Below, one piece after another: positions 8,991 to 17,342 of a stretch of 64,000 bases of DNA. Each line of letters begins with the position of its first letter. The first letter of the stretch is position 1. The notes under the pieces are model-generated. The model worked only from the letters and a program-made list of their open reading frames with translations, did not search any database and was not told the origin of the DNA. This stretch comes from Alcanivorax sp. GTDB taxonomy: Bacteria; Pseudomonadota; Gammaproteobacteria; Pseudomonadales; Alcanivoracaceae. Location: positions 54,502 to 118,501 of the forward strand of contig NZ_PBSH01000042.1 in NCBI RefSeq assembly GCF_002726155.1. The letters run 5' to 3'. A program made the translations under genes and the position numbers.

Positions 8991-10598
8991 TTACTCAACC
9001 ATTTTGAACTGGCCACCCGTGGACAAACAGGCCTGCTTCACCTGCTCTGGCTCGGAGCCATAAAGGTAATCACGTGTCTCCGTGTCCCCTGCCGGGCTCT
9101 GGTGACTGCAAATTGCCTGACGGGTCGCGCTGTCGCAGCTAGAAACCAATTTATTTCGACCTTGGGAGCACTGGGCCTTGAACTGCTCGCTCTTGGCGCG
9201 GCTGAAAAGGGTGTAGTCAACGCAGATAAAGTTACCCGGGTCGTAGCAACTGAATTCAAATACCCCTTTATCATCATCACCAATCGACGAGCCAGCCGCC
9301 CCGCCCCCCTGGGCAACCTGTCGATTCATTGCATCCATGTTCTTGCCATCGCCACCGGCCATCACATCGGCAGCAAAGGCACTTCCAATATCCATTTTGG
9401 CGGTATCTGAAATACCCGATGAACCAATCACTGCTGCGCCCCCAGCGAGTGCAACAAACTTTCCGAATCCATCACCGCTGTTTTCTTTTTTCTCGATGCC
9501 GTCGTCGATCAACTTTCCGTTGTCGTATATTTCCGTGAACTCCCCTGTTCTACCACCCAACTGGGCCCGTCTGCGCACCGTAAATGGGCCCTGACGTTTG
9601 CCGGCCAAGTATGTTCCAGCGTAGCTTTCACTGTTCTCGGCAACGTTCGCGTAATCACCGTATCCCTTACCGTTTAATTTTCCCTCTTCCCAGTAGCCCA
9701 CGCTCAAGCTTGTCACGCCATTCGTCCACGCTCCTGCTCCATTCAACTCATCCTCAACATGCTGGCCAATCCGCACATACCAGACCGCTCCTGCCTCTGT
9801 AGTACCGGATACCTGTTTGGCTGCAAACCCGTTCAGCTTCGAGTATTTGAATTCACCCATGGACTTGACGATCATGGCGTTAGTGTAGCCCCAAATAACA
9901 ACACCAAACCCGTGCATTTCCGCCCGGCCATTAAAATCACCGTATCGATGCCACTGAAAACCATCTTCACGGGTTTCTGTGCTTAACAGGCGGGCAATAC
10001 CTGCCTTGCCGGGAACATCTCCAAGCTGGATAACCTGACTGCCATTTTCCAAAGGCATGCCAAACACGCCCTCGACCATTACACCTTGATCAAATCGACC
10101 CACAAACTGCGCGTTATTTTTTTCATCAACCGCTTTCCCAACCCCATGTGCAAGCCCGCCAACACACTCCCCTTTAATAAAATTCCAATCGAACTGATCC
10201 GCTGCCACCTCTGTATTCACAACATAAGCGCCGGCATCCACCAAGGCACATTCCGTCTCATAACCGATATGGGGGTAACGAGCTGTCACAACCGCATCAT
10301 AGCCTTCACGAACAAGGCTGATCGCCTCCATCATTGCTGGCTTGCTGAAACGATCCTGAAAATTACTGATGATGGCGTCGTTACGCGAATCGAAGGCATA
10401 AGGGTCGCCCCAAGACCTTTCTGCCATGGCAATAACCCGGATTTTTCCATAAAGGTCTTTTAGTTCCGGCTCATTAATATAGGGATTGGGGCCCTGAGCT
10501 TGCAGTTTAGAAACAAGATTCCCGTGATATGACAACGCACAACCCCCCAATAGCAGCGGCACGATTAGCATCAGGATTACGGCAATGGATTTGGACAT
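8991..10598 (-). CDS. Lipoprotein with MORN-like repeats, unknown function
   Basis: A 535-residue predicted lipoprotein: signal peptide and lipobox LLGGC with Cys20. Residues ~120-370 contain repeated Gly/Tyr-rich units such as GYWEEGKLNGKGYGDY and YAGTYLAGKRQGPF, which fit MORN repeats. A Gly/Ala/Asp-rich linker follows, then a C-terminal part with seven cysteines (from FSCYDPGNFICVDY to QACLSTGG) that may be a disulfide-bonded module. The ATG at 10598 is 5 nt after GGGGGA and is preferred to the ATG one codon earlier. It lies in an AT-richer patch of accessory genes. No specific function can be assigned. Confidence 0.75.
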   Translation of the reverse strand: MSKSIAVILMLIVPLLLGGCALSYHGNLVSKLQAQGPNPYINEPELKDLYGKIRVIAMAERSWGDPYAFDSRNDAIISNFQDRFSKPAMMEAISLVREGYDAVVTARYPHIGYETECALVDAGAYVVNTEVAADQFDWNFIKGECVGGLAHGVGKAVDEKNNAQFVGRFDQGVMVEGVFGMPLENGSQVIQLGDVPGKAGIARLLSTETREDGFQWHRYGDFNGRAEMHGFGVVIWGYTNAMIVKSMGEFKYSKLNGFAAKQVSGTTEAGAVWYVRIGQHVEDELNGAGAWTNGVTSLSVGYWEEGKLNGKGYGDYANVAENSESYAGTYLAGKRQGPFTVRRRAQLGGRTGEFTEIYDNGKLIDDGIEKKENSGDGFGKFVALAGGAAVIGSSGISDTAKMDIGSAFAADVMAGGDGKNMDAMNRQVAQGGGAAGSSIGDDDKGVFEFSCYDPGNFICVDYTLFSRAKSEQFKAQCSQGRNKLVSSCDSATRQAICSHQSPAGDTETRDYLYGSEPEQVKQACLSTGGQFKMVE

Positions 10599-10855
10599 CA
10601 TTTCCCCCGGCAGCAGACAAGAGCTGCCCCGCACCAAAGGTACGAAGCCTCTACCAAAAACATAGCAAAACGCGAAGGTCTATTGCATACCCCAACTTAG
10701 GTATTCACCCCACACACGGACATTGCGCAGGGCAAAGGCGCCATTGCGGCACCCGACTGAGGCGCCAACCGATTTTTTGATGGCGCTCGCGACAATCCGG
10801 ATGGCTCTAAAAGAAAACGTTGCCACACCCAAACCATAAATTGCATATCAGGAAA

Positions 10856-11953
10856 CTAATCGTCGAATGTAACGTTCACTCCTTTCGACCGAGCGCAGGC
10901 ACGCAAGTCACTCAGATTTGGATCCCGAATCCTCTTTGTCGGTCGCACGCGGCCATACGCCTGATAAAGCAAGTGCCAATTTTTTGACTCAGCCGGGGTG
11001 GATGAATACCTGGTTTTGACGTGGCCGTTACTGCCTGTCGTATCAAACCGCTCATCCAGGCACGTGGCCACATGATGAATCGCCATTCCACTATCGGCCT
11101 TGTATTTATACTTCCCTGAATACCAGACGATACGCTGGGTGTCTGAATAATAATTCTTTTTCAGATCAGCATTACATTTTGTACACACATAGTAATACTG
11201 AACCACTCCATCATATTGACCTTTAAATACCAGCGCCTCTGCCTCTTCGCTGGTAAGGGTCATAGATTTACGCAGCAATTTCGACTTTCGATTATTCTTC
11301 AATTCAACTTTTAACGTGGAATCAACGTCCAACCGGGAAAAATCAAACCAGTTATTGACCTTCCAGACATATGCCCCATTTCTATTCCCGCCCTTAAAAC
11401 CAGTCAGGCGCCGGCGATCAACCGACCTGCCATCGGCAAAGAGCTGAAAATAGAGAGCGCCCTGCGAGTCGGTATAATTCCTTTTTACCAATTCCACGGT
11501 CTTGGTCCCTGCAAGCTCAGCCGGTAAATCCTTTTCCTCTCTCTCCCATTCATAAACCTTGTAACAGGTTTTTTTGAAGTCCTTTTTCAATCCATCATCA
11601 AAGGTTGCGAAAAGGGCCGGAAAAACAGTCAACGTTCCAAAAAGGCATCTTGCAGGGCTATAGCGATACGGACCATACCTTTTGTAAGACACCTGCTTTC
11701 GAACAACAAACTGTTCTTTCTCCTGGGCATACACTTCAACAGGGTCAACATAGATATCCAGATCCCCTTCGGAAACGACGTAATTCCCACGTAGCTCATA
11801 GCGTAAAAATTTCGGATCAGAAACCGCATCACCAAGATACCGCTCTTTCTCATAAACGGAATCCTTCATGTAGCTTTCACGGTTTTCATTAATTGTTCCG
11901 CAGCCTGACAAAGCGAAAGCCCACAGACCCAGAAAAAACGAACACACTCTCAT
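10856..11953 (-). CDS. Lipoprotein of unknown function
   Basis: A 365-residue protein with a short signal peptide and lipobox ALSGC (Cys18). The body is rich in Tyr, Lys and Arg. It contains a Cys-x2-Cys pair (YYVCTKCNADL, near residue 255) that could bind metal. No family was recognised. The start at 11953 places the lipobox correctly, whereas the in-frame start at 12004 would bury it. It is upstream of the MORN-like lipoprotein, with about 260 bp between them. The local base composition is AT-rich. Confidence 0.7.
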   Translation of the reverse strand: MRVCSFFLGLWAFALSGCGTINENRESYMKDSVYEKERYLGDAVSDPKFLRYELRGNYVVSEGDLDIYVDPVEVYAQEKEQFVVRKQVSYKRYGPYRYSPARCLFGTLTVFPALFATFDDGLKKDFKKTCYKVYEWEREEKDLPAELAGTKTVELVKRNYTDSQGALYFQLFADGRSVDRRRLTGFKGGNRNGAYVWKVNNWFDFSRLDVDSTLKVELKNNRKSKLLRKSMTLTSEEAEALVFKGQYDGVVQYYYVCTKCNADLKKNYYSDTQRIVWYSGKYKYKADSGMAIHHVATCLDERFDTTGSNGHVKTRYSSTPAESKNWHLLYQAYGRVRPTKRIRDPNLSDLRACARSKGVNVTFDD

Positions 11954-11964
11954 GTTGCCCACCA

Positions 11965-12162
11965 TTACCCCCTGTAACGCCAACGAATGATATTTACGCG
12001 CCAACCATCTTCCCCACGCATCTCAGCGACAGCATCAAGGAGAGCACCTTCAGCTTGCTGCCGATCAGATGATCGATAACACGCCACACCCCCATCTACC
12101 CCCCAATACGCATACACATATTTTCCGAAAGCTCGCCTTACTTCCGGATTCCCGCAGCTCAT
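11965..12162 (-). pseudogene. Small ORF, possible C-terminal remnant
   Basis: A 65-codon frame ending 12 bp before the lipoprotein start. The reading frame stays open a further ~10 codons upstream (LFNWRLAKAG) to a stop, and those residues look as protein-like as the rest. There is no ribosome site before the ATG. This suggests the tail of a larger, now truncated gene. A genuine small gene cotranscribed with the lipoprotein is the alternative. Confidence 0.4.
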
Positions 12163-12215
12163 GCCGGCTTTGGCAAGACGCCAGTTAAATAGTCAGATAT
12201 TCAGCCACCTCAGCG

Positions 12216-12238
12216 CATCCCCCAAATGAGGGATGCAG
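12216..12238 (+). repeat. 23-bp repeat, right copy
   Basis: Second copy of the element at 8836-8858, differing only at the 13th base (G for A). It is 54 bp upstream of the small ORF that precedes the lipoprotein genes. The two copies bracket 3.4 kb. Confidence 0.7.
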
Positions 12239-12294
12239 GAGCGCTAATTCTGAGATGCGAACAAAGGGAGGGGGGAGAGGCAGGTTACCGCTTG

Positions 12295-13377
12295 CTATTT
12301 CAGTGCTTCTGCGCGCGCGGCACGATCGGTCAGGGTTGCTGGCTGATTGCCCTCTGGCTGCCAGCCCTGCAGATTATCTTCAATCAGTTGTGTCAGGGCA
12401 TCCAGATGGACAGGCTCTGCATTCATGGCAGAGATATAGGCAAAAGATTCACCACCGGCCTGCTCAAAGTAGCCCCGGTTCTCCTCATCGATTTCCTCTA
12501 CCGTCTCCAGGCAGTCTGCGGAGAAGCCGGGACAGAAGACCTGTACCGATTTCACTCCCTGCCCGGGCAGGGCTTTCAAGGTGGCATCCGTGTAGGGCTG
12601 CAGCCATTCTTCCCGCCCGAAGCGAGACTGGAACGTCGTCATCCATTGATCATCCGCAAGCCCCAGTGCTTCAGCCAGTAACCGGGAGGTCTTGTGGCAC
12701 TCGCAAAAGTACGGATCGCCCTTGAGCAGAAAGCGCTTGGGCACACCGTGGTAGCTAAAGATAAGCTTGTCTGCGCTGCCATGTGCTTCCCGGTAGGCAC
12801 GAATATGTTCTGCCATGGCCTGAATGTACGGCGCAAAGTCCGGGTAGTGGCTGACGAACCGCAAGTCAGGCAGCCAACGTCGCTGCATGAAATCCCGTGC
12901 CAGCGCATCGAAGGTGGACGCGTTGGTGGAGGCCGAGTACTGCGGATACAGAGGCAGCACCAGCAGCTGACGTACGCCATCATCTTCCATTGCCTGCAAC
13001 TGACTGGCGATGGACGGGTTGCCATAGCGCATGGCAAGGCGTACCACTACGCCGTCTCCGTATTTCTGCTGCAGCCGATCCCGAATACCATCCGCCTGGT
13101 CCTGACTGTGCACCAGAAGCGGTGAGCCTCTTTCTGTCCACACCCCTTTATAGGCCTCGGCAGAACGGCGCGGGCGAATCACCAGAATGACCAGGTTGAG
13201 GATGAAGAACCAGACGAAGCGGGGAATTTCCACCACTCGAGTATCGGACAGGAATTCGCGAAGGTAGCGGCGCAAGGCCCCGGTTTCCGGCGCATCCGGG
13301 GTGCCCAGATTGGTGATCAATACACCGATTTTGCGGGGCTGGCGATGATCAAAGTTTTCTTGTCCCTGATAGGCCAT
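12295..13377 (-). CDS. hemH: Ferrochelatase
   Basis: A 360-residue enzyme inserting Fe2+ into protoporphyrin IX, the last step of heme synthesis, at the cytoplasmic face of the membrane. The N-terminal LITNLGTPDAP, the EFLSDTRVVE segment, and the catalytic histidine region SYHGVPKRF are all present. The C-terminal active-site stretch VQVFCPGFSADCLETVEEI is also intact. Length is slightly above E. coli HemH (320). The ATG at 13377 is one codon after an in-frame TTG. A long inverted repeat lies upstream, between this gene and the thioesterase gene. Confidence 0.97.
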   Translation of the reverse strand: MAYQGQENFDHRQPRKIGVLITNLGTPDAPETGALRRYLREFLSDTRVVEIPRFVWFFILNLVILVIRPRRSAEAYKGVWTERGSPLLVHSQDQADGIRDRLQQKYGDGVVVRLAMRYGNPSIASQLQAMEDDGVRQLLVLPLYPQYSASTNASTFDALARDFMQRRWLPDLRFVSHYPDFAPYIQAMAEHIRAYREAHGSADKLIFSYHGVPKRFLLKGDPYFCECHKTSRLLAEALGLADDQWMTTFQSRFGREEWLQPYTDATLKALPGQGVKSVQVFCPGFSADCLETVEEIDEENRGYFEQAGGESFAYISAMNAEPVHLDALTQLIEDNLQGWQPEGNQPATLTDRAARAEALK

Positions 13378-13444
13378 CAAAAGTCTCGCGCGGTTGCCGT
13401 TCTGGTAAAAGGAGCGTCGCCCCGGGAAGCACCATGCCTGCCAG

Positions 13445-13490
13445 GGAACCTCTGAAAAGCCGAGCAGGTAAGGCGCTTTTCAGAGATTCC
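13445..13490. repeat. Imperfect inverted repeat between the thioesterase gene and hemH
   Basis: Arms of 16 bp at 13445-13460 and 13475-13490 pair with one mismatch; the inner ten bases TCTGAAAAGC/GCTTTTCAGA are perfect. No T-tract follows on the minus strand. It may be an attenuator-like hairpin, a processing site, or a dispersed repeat. Confidence 0.65.
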
Positions 13491-13553
13491 TAGTGTAGCG
13501 GCATTGCGTCAGGACGCCATGCCCTCGGCGCTATAACTGTTATAGGAAAAGGT

Positions 13554-13955
13554 TTACTCCGGCAACGCCCCTTCATGGCGAGCCAGCTCCTCACGGAAGT
13601 CATCAGGGATCGGTGCCGACGCCTGTTTTTCATGATTGAAGTAAACCTGCACCGCCCGGCCCCGGGCGACCAGGGCACCGTTCTGCCAGGCCTGCTGGGT
13701 AACCACAAAAGAGCTGTTGCCAATGCGCTCAATGCCGGTGCGCAGGGTCACGTCGCTGCCGTAGTATATCTGGGCAACAAAATCGACCTCGACTCGGGCG
13801 AGGATCAACGGCAGGGATGCGGGATTGCCCCCTCTGCCAAAAAGCACGAACAACGGTGCGCGGCCCGTTTCGAACCAGCCGGTAACAACCGTATTGTTCA
13901 CATGGCCAAACGCATCGGTTTCATAAAAGCGGGGGGTAACGGTTTGTTCAAACAT
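13554..13955 (-). CDS. Acyl-CoA thioesterase, hotdog fold (4HBT family)
   Basis: A 133-residue hotdog-fold thioesterase. The family motif RFYETDAFGHVNN (Asp14 with His/Asn following) is near the N-terminus, as in YbgC/FadM-like enzymes. Such proteins hydrolyse acyl-CoA thioesters in the cytoplasm. It is probably its own transcription unit ahead of hemH. The substrate range cannot be inferred. Confidence 0.9.
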   Translation of the reverse strand: MFEQTVTPRFYETDAFGHVNNTVVTGWFETGRAPLFVLFGRGGNPASLPLILARVEVDFVAQIYYGSDVTLRTGIERIGNSSFVVTQQAWQNGALVARGRAVQVYFNHEKQASAPIPDDFREELARHEGALPE

Positions 13956-14057
13956 GACAAGGGTCCGGTGGGTAAAACGGGCCTGCCATGATACCCATGG
14001 CGCCGCACAAGTCGAATCCTGCCGGCATGCCCCCCTGTGCTCACACCGCTACGGTGA

Positions 14058-14843
14058 TCACTTACCCTGCAGGTGGTCCAGATCCGCTCGCAGCTTTTTA
14101 ACGGTATCCTCTCGGGTGTACTTCTCCACCTGAAGCTGCTCCACCTGGGACATCAAGGCCTGCACGTCACCACTGAGCCGCTCCATGGGCTCTCCCATAC
14201 CGCTGGACTGGCCAGCACTGTCCTCTTCCAGCGCTTTCAGCTCCTCATCCTTGGCCTCCAGCTGCATCCGCCCGCGTCGCAACCGGTCGGCGGTCTCGGT
14301 GAGGGCTCTCTGCTCGTCAAGCAGCTGGCGGCGCAGACGCTCCAGCATGGCCTGATAGGCCTCACTGCCCACGCCAATCTGCTGCCAGTCTGCAAAACGG
14401 TCGCGCAGCAGCGATACCGGCAGGCCCGGCGGCAGATCCGTGAGCGGCAGACTCACATGCGCCCGGGAGGACGCCTCCCCCAGCGGCCCCTCTACCCGCG
14501 CCACCGCAGGCAACGTCACTTGCTCTCCCGCCCGAGGGCCCGGCGTCACCACCAGTTCACGGGCGTCCGCGTCGGCATAGCGGACCAGCTGCAAATCTTC
14601 CTGCAGCACGAGGGCAACGTTGAATTGATAGGTCGTGGTCGGGCTGTCTTTGTCCGTGCGCTTTTGTTGCTCCTCCTCCAGAACCAGCGATTCAACCTGC
14701 CAAACCCCCAGATTGTTATCCTGCAAGGTCCGCTGAACCTGCTGCTCGAGGTAATCATGGCTGGCATTGTTGCTACAGCCTGCACTGAAAAGCGCCGCCA
14801 TCACGATGGCCGCCCCCCCCGCCAGGGTCGTTTTTGTTTTCAT
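14058..14843 (-). CDS. Coiled-coil lipoprotein of unknown function
   Basis: A 261-residue protein starting [10 protein letters not shown] with a signal peptide and lipobox FSAGC (Cys23). The ATG at 14843 follows GAGAGGGG. Residues ~160-261 are highly charged with heptad character ([24 protein letters not shown] segments and a C-terminal [17 protein letters not shown]), predicting a long coiled coil. No family was recognised. Its promoter region overlaps the leader of the divergent ybiT. Confidence 0.8.
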   Translation of the reverse strand: MKTKTTLAGGAAIVMAALFSAGCSNNASHDYLEQQVQRTLQDNNLGVWQVESLVLEEEQQKRTDKDSPTTTYQFNVALVLQEDLQLVRYADADARELVVTPGPRAGEQVTLPAVARVEGPLGEASSRAHVSLPLTDLPPGLPVSLLRDRFADWQQIGVGSEAYQAMLERLRRQLLDEQRALTETADRLRRGRMQLEAKDEELKALEEDSAGQSSGMGEPMERLSGDVQALMSQVEQLQVEKYTREDTVKKLRADLDHLQGK

Positions 14844-15042
14844 AATCCCCTCTCTGTCTTGCCTCTCCTTTCTAATACGCGCCTTTTTGCCCAATTTTTC
14901 AACCCCGGATGGACCGCCGGGCGGGACTGCCTTTTGCCCGGCAAGCCGGTACAATGCCGCCTCTTTCTTCCCGCCGCCTGCTGATAACCCCCGCAGCCGG
15001 CGATGGCGCGCCCCGGCCGCCCTCTCGTTACAGGACAGTCTT

Positions 15043-16632
15043 TTGATCTCTACCGCGAACATCACCATGCAGTTCGGCGCCAAGCCGCTGTTTGAAAACG
15101 TCTCCGTCAAATTCGGCAACGGCAACCGTTACGGCCTGATCGGCGCCAACGGCTGCGGCAAATCCACCTTCATGAAAATTCTCGGCGGCGAGCTGCAGCC
15201 CAGCAATGGCCAGGTGATGCTGGATCCCAATGATCGCCTTGGCAAGCTGCGCCAGGATCAGTTCGCCTTCGAGGAGCACACGGTGTTGGACACCGTGATC
15301 ATGGGGCATAGCGAACTGGCCACGGTGAAGGCCGAACGCGACCGCATCTACAGCCTGCCGGAAATGAGCGAAGAAGACGGCATGCGCGTGGCGGAGCTGG
15401 AAATGCAATTCGCGGAGATGGACGGCTACACCGCCGAGGCCCGCGCCGGCGACCTGCTTCTGGGGCTGGGCATTCCTGAAGAGCAGCACGCCGGCCCGAT
15501 GACCGCCGTGGCTCCCGGCTGGAAACTGCGCGTCCTGCTTGCCCAGGCTCTGTTCTCCGACCCGGACGTGCTGCTGCTGGATGAGCCCACCAACCATCTG
15601 GATATCCACACCATTCGCTGGCTGGAAGATATCCTGGTGGCCCGCTCCAGCACCATGATCATCATTTCCCACGACCGTCACTTCCTGAACAGCGTATGCA
15701 CTCACATGGCGGATCTGGATTACGGAGAACTACGCCTGTTCCCGGGTAACTACGACGAGTACATGACTGCCGCCACCGCGGCCCGTGACCGTCTGTATGC
15801 GGACAACGCCAAGAAGAAAAAGGAAATCGCTGATCTGCAGAGCTTTGTCAGCCGCTTCTCGGCCAACGCGTCCAAGGCCAAGCAGGCCACCAGCCGCGCT
15901 AAGCAGATAGACAAAATCCAGCTGGAAGAGGTCAAACCCTCCAGCCGGATCAGCCCGTACATCCGCTTCGAACAGACCAAGAAACTGCATCGCCAGGCGG
16001 TTACCCTGGAAGGGCTGGGCAAACATTATGACGACCTGACCCTGTTCCAGGACCTGAGCCTGCAAGTGGAAGCCGGCGAACGGGTCGCCATCATTGGCCC
16101 CAACGGCATCGGCAAGACTACCTTGTTGCGCTGTCTGGCTGGCGATCTCACCCCGGATAACGGCACGGTAAAATGGGCGGAAGCGGCGGAGCTGGGTTAC
16201 TTTGCCCAGGATCACAGCCACGACTTTGAGCAGGACATGATCCTGTTCGACTGGATGGCGCAATGGACCAGCGATGGTGAACAGGCAGTCCGTGCAGCGC
16301 TGGGCCGCATGCTGTTTTCCAATGACGAAGTGCTGAAATCCGTGAAGGTGATTTCCGGTGGTGAGCAGGGCCGCATGCTGTTCGGCAAGCTGACTCTGAC
16401 GCAACCCAATGTGCTGTTACTGGATGAGCCCACCAATCACCTGGACATGGAATCCATTGAAGCGCTGAACCTGGCACTGGAAAATTACCCGGGCACATTG
16501 TTCTTTGTCAGCCACGACCGGGAGTTCGTCAGCTCGCTGGCTACTCGCATCCTGGAAATCACCCCCGAAGGCGTTCGTGACTTCAGTGGGAATTACGACG
16601 ACTATCTGCGGAGCATTGAGGCTGACGCCTGA
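15043..16632 (+). CDS. ybiT: ABC-F family ATPase YbiT
   Basis: A 529-residue soluble protein with two ABC ATPase domains and no membrane part. Domain one has Walker [10 protein letters not shown] and Walker [12 protein letters not shown]. Domain two has GPNGIGKTT, an [11 protein letters not shown] signature and [11 protein letters not shown]. The linker between them is Lys-rich ([19 protein letters not shown]). Similarity to E. coli YbiT (530 residues) runs end to end, including LDYGELR and the C-terminus [13 protein letters not shown] proteins bind the ribosomal E site and act on translation. The TTG at 15043, after CAGGACAG, aligns with the YbiT N-terminus; the much longer frame from 14767 is not supported. 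Confidence 0.95.
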   Translation: MISTANITMQFGAKPLFENVSVKFGNGNRYGLIGANGCGKSTFMKILGGELQPSNGQVMLDPNDRLGKLRQDQFAFEEHTVLDTVIMGHSELATVKAERDRIYSLPEMSEEDGMRVAELEMQFAEMDGYTAEARAGDLLLGLGIPEEQHAGPMTAVAPGWKLRVLLAQALFSDPDVLLLDEPTNHLDIHTIRWLEDILVARSSTMIIISHDRHFLNSVCTHMADLDYGELRLFPGNYDEYMTAATAARDRLYADNAKKKKEIADLQSFVSRFSANASKAKQATSRAKQIDKIQLEEVKPSSRISPYIRFEQTKKLHRQAVTLEGLGKHYDDLTLFQDLSLQVEAGERVAIIGPNGIGKTTLLRCLAGDLTPDNGTVKWAEAAELGYFAQDHSHDFEQDMILFDWMAQWTSDGEQAVRAALGRMLFSNDEVLKSVKVISGGEQGRMLFGKLTLTQPNVLLLDEPTNHLDMESIEALNLALENYPGTLFFVSHDREFVSSLATRILEITPEGVRDFSGNYDDYLRSIEADA

Positions 16633-16652
16633 AACTAATGCGTAGACGGGGT

Positions 16653-16810
16653 CTGTAGGAGTTCCCTTCCAGGGGACGAATCGCGCGCAGCGCGACCATC
16701 GCCGACAAGTGATTTAAAAGGCCCTTTGCTATTCAGCACACAGGCTAGCGTTAAGCGCTTTCGAATATGAACAAGCGCCGGATTCGTCCCCTGGAAGGGA
16801 ACTCCTACAG
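16653..16810. repeat. REP-like element with 30-bp perfect inverted arms
   Basis: The arm at 16653-16682 (starting CTGTAGGAGTTCCC) is the exact reverse complement of 16781-16810, with 98 bp between. The CTGTAGGAG core recurs at 29148. This is the form of a REP doublet or miniature element moved by a REP-associated transposase. It lies between ybiT and the DUF1244 gene. Confidence 0.85.
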
Positions 16811-16847
16811 CGGCTTCGAATCTGGTGACGAGCACAAGGATAACTCC

Positions 16848-17159
16848 ATGACTGACCTCGACCAGACCACCCGCACAGAAATGGAAGCCGCCGCGTTTCG
16901 CCGTCTGCTCCAGCATCTGGATGAACACAAGGACGTGCAGAATATCGACCTGATGATCCTGGCGGATTTTTGCCGTAATTGTCTGGCCAAGTGGCTGATG
17001 GAAGCGGCCACCGAACAAGACGTGGAATTGGACTATGATGCCGCCCGGGAGTATGTCTACGGCATGCCATTCCCTGAGTGGAAAGCGCTCTACCAGAAGC
17101 CTGCCAGCGAAGCACAGCTGGCGGCCTTTGAGGCCAGGCAGGCGGCAAAAAAAGGCTGA
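16848..17159 (+). CDS. DUF1244 family protein
   Basis: A 103-residue small cytoplasmic protein. The family-defining core is FRRLLQHLDEHKDVQNIDLM followed by the cysteine motif DFCRNCLAKWL and the later YGMPFPEWKALYQ. The function of the family is not established. The ATG at 16848 has AAGGA 8 nt upstream. A frame starting at 16767 runs back through the REP arm and is not used. Confidence 0.9.
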   Translation: MTDLDQTTRTEMEAAAFRRLLQHLDEHKDVQNIDLMILADFCRNCLAKWLMEAATEQDVELDYDAAREYVYGMPFPEWKALYQKPASEAQLAAFEARQAAKKG

Positions 17160-17290
17160 GCGCCGACAGAATACCGCCCAACACCCTCGATTCTTGTGGG
17201 AAGTGTGATGCCTGAATCACGAACAACGGCGGCGTGACAAGCCTCTTCGCGATGCACGCATCTCCACCCACCGTGGAACCGAAATGATGC

Positions 17291-17313
17291 AAAAAGGCGG
17301 CCCGCAGGCCGCC
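17291..17313 (-). terminator. Rho-independent terminator of the choice-of-anchor I gene
   Basis: Stem GGCGGCC (17296-17302) with GGCCGCC (17307-17313) and, on the minus strand, a T-tract (17295-17291). It lies just after the stop of the 19247-17343 gene. Confidence 0.85.
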
Positions 17314-17342
17314 TTCATTCTTTGCGCTTTTAGTGCCGCGCT

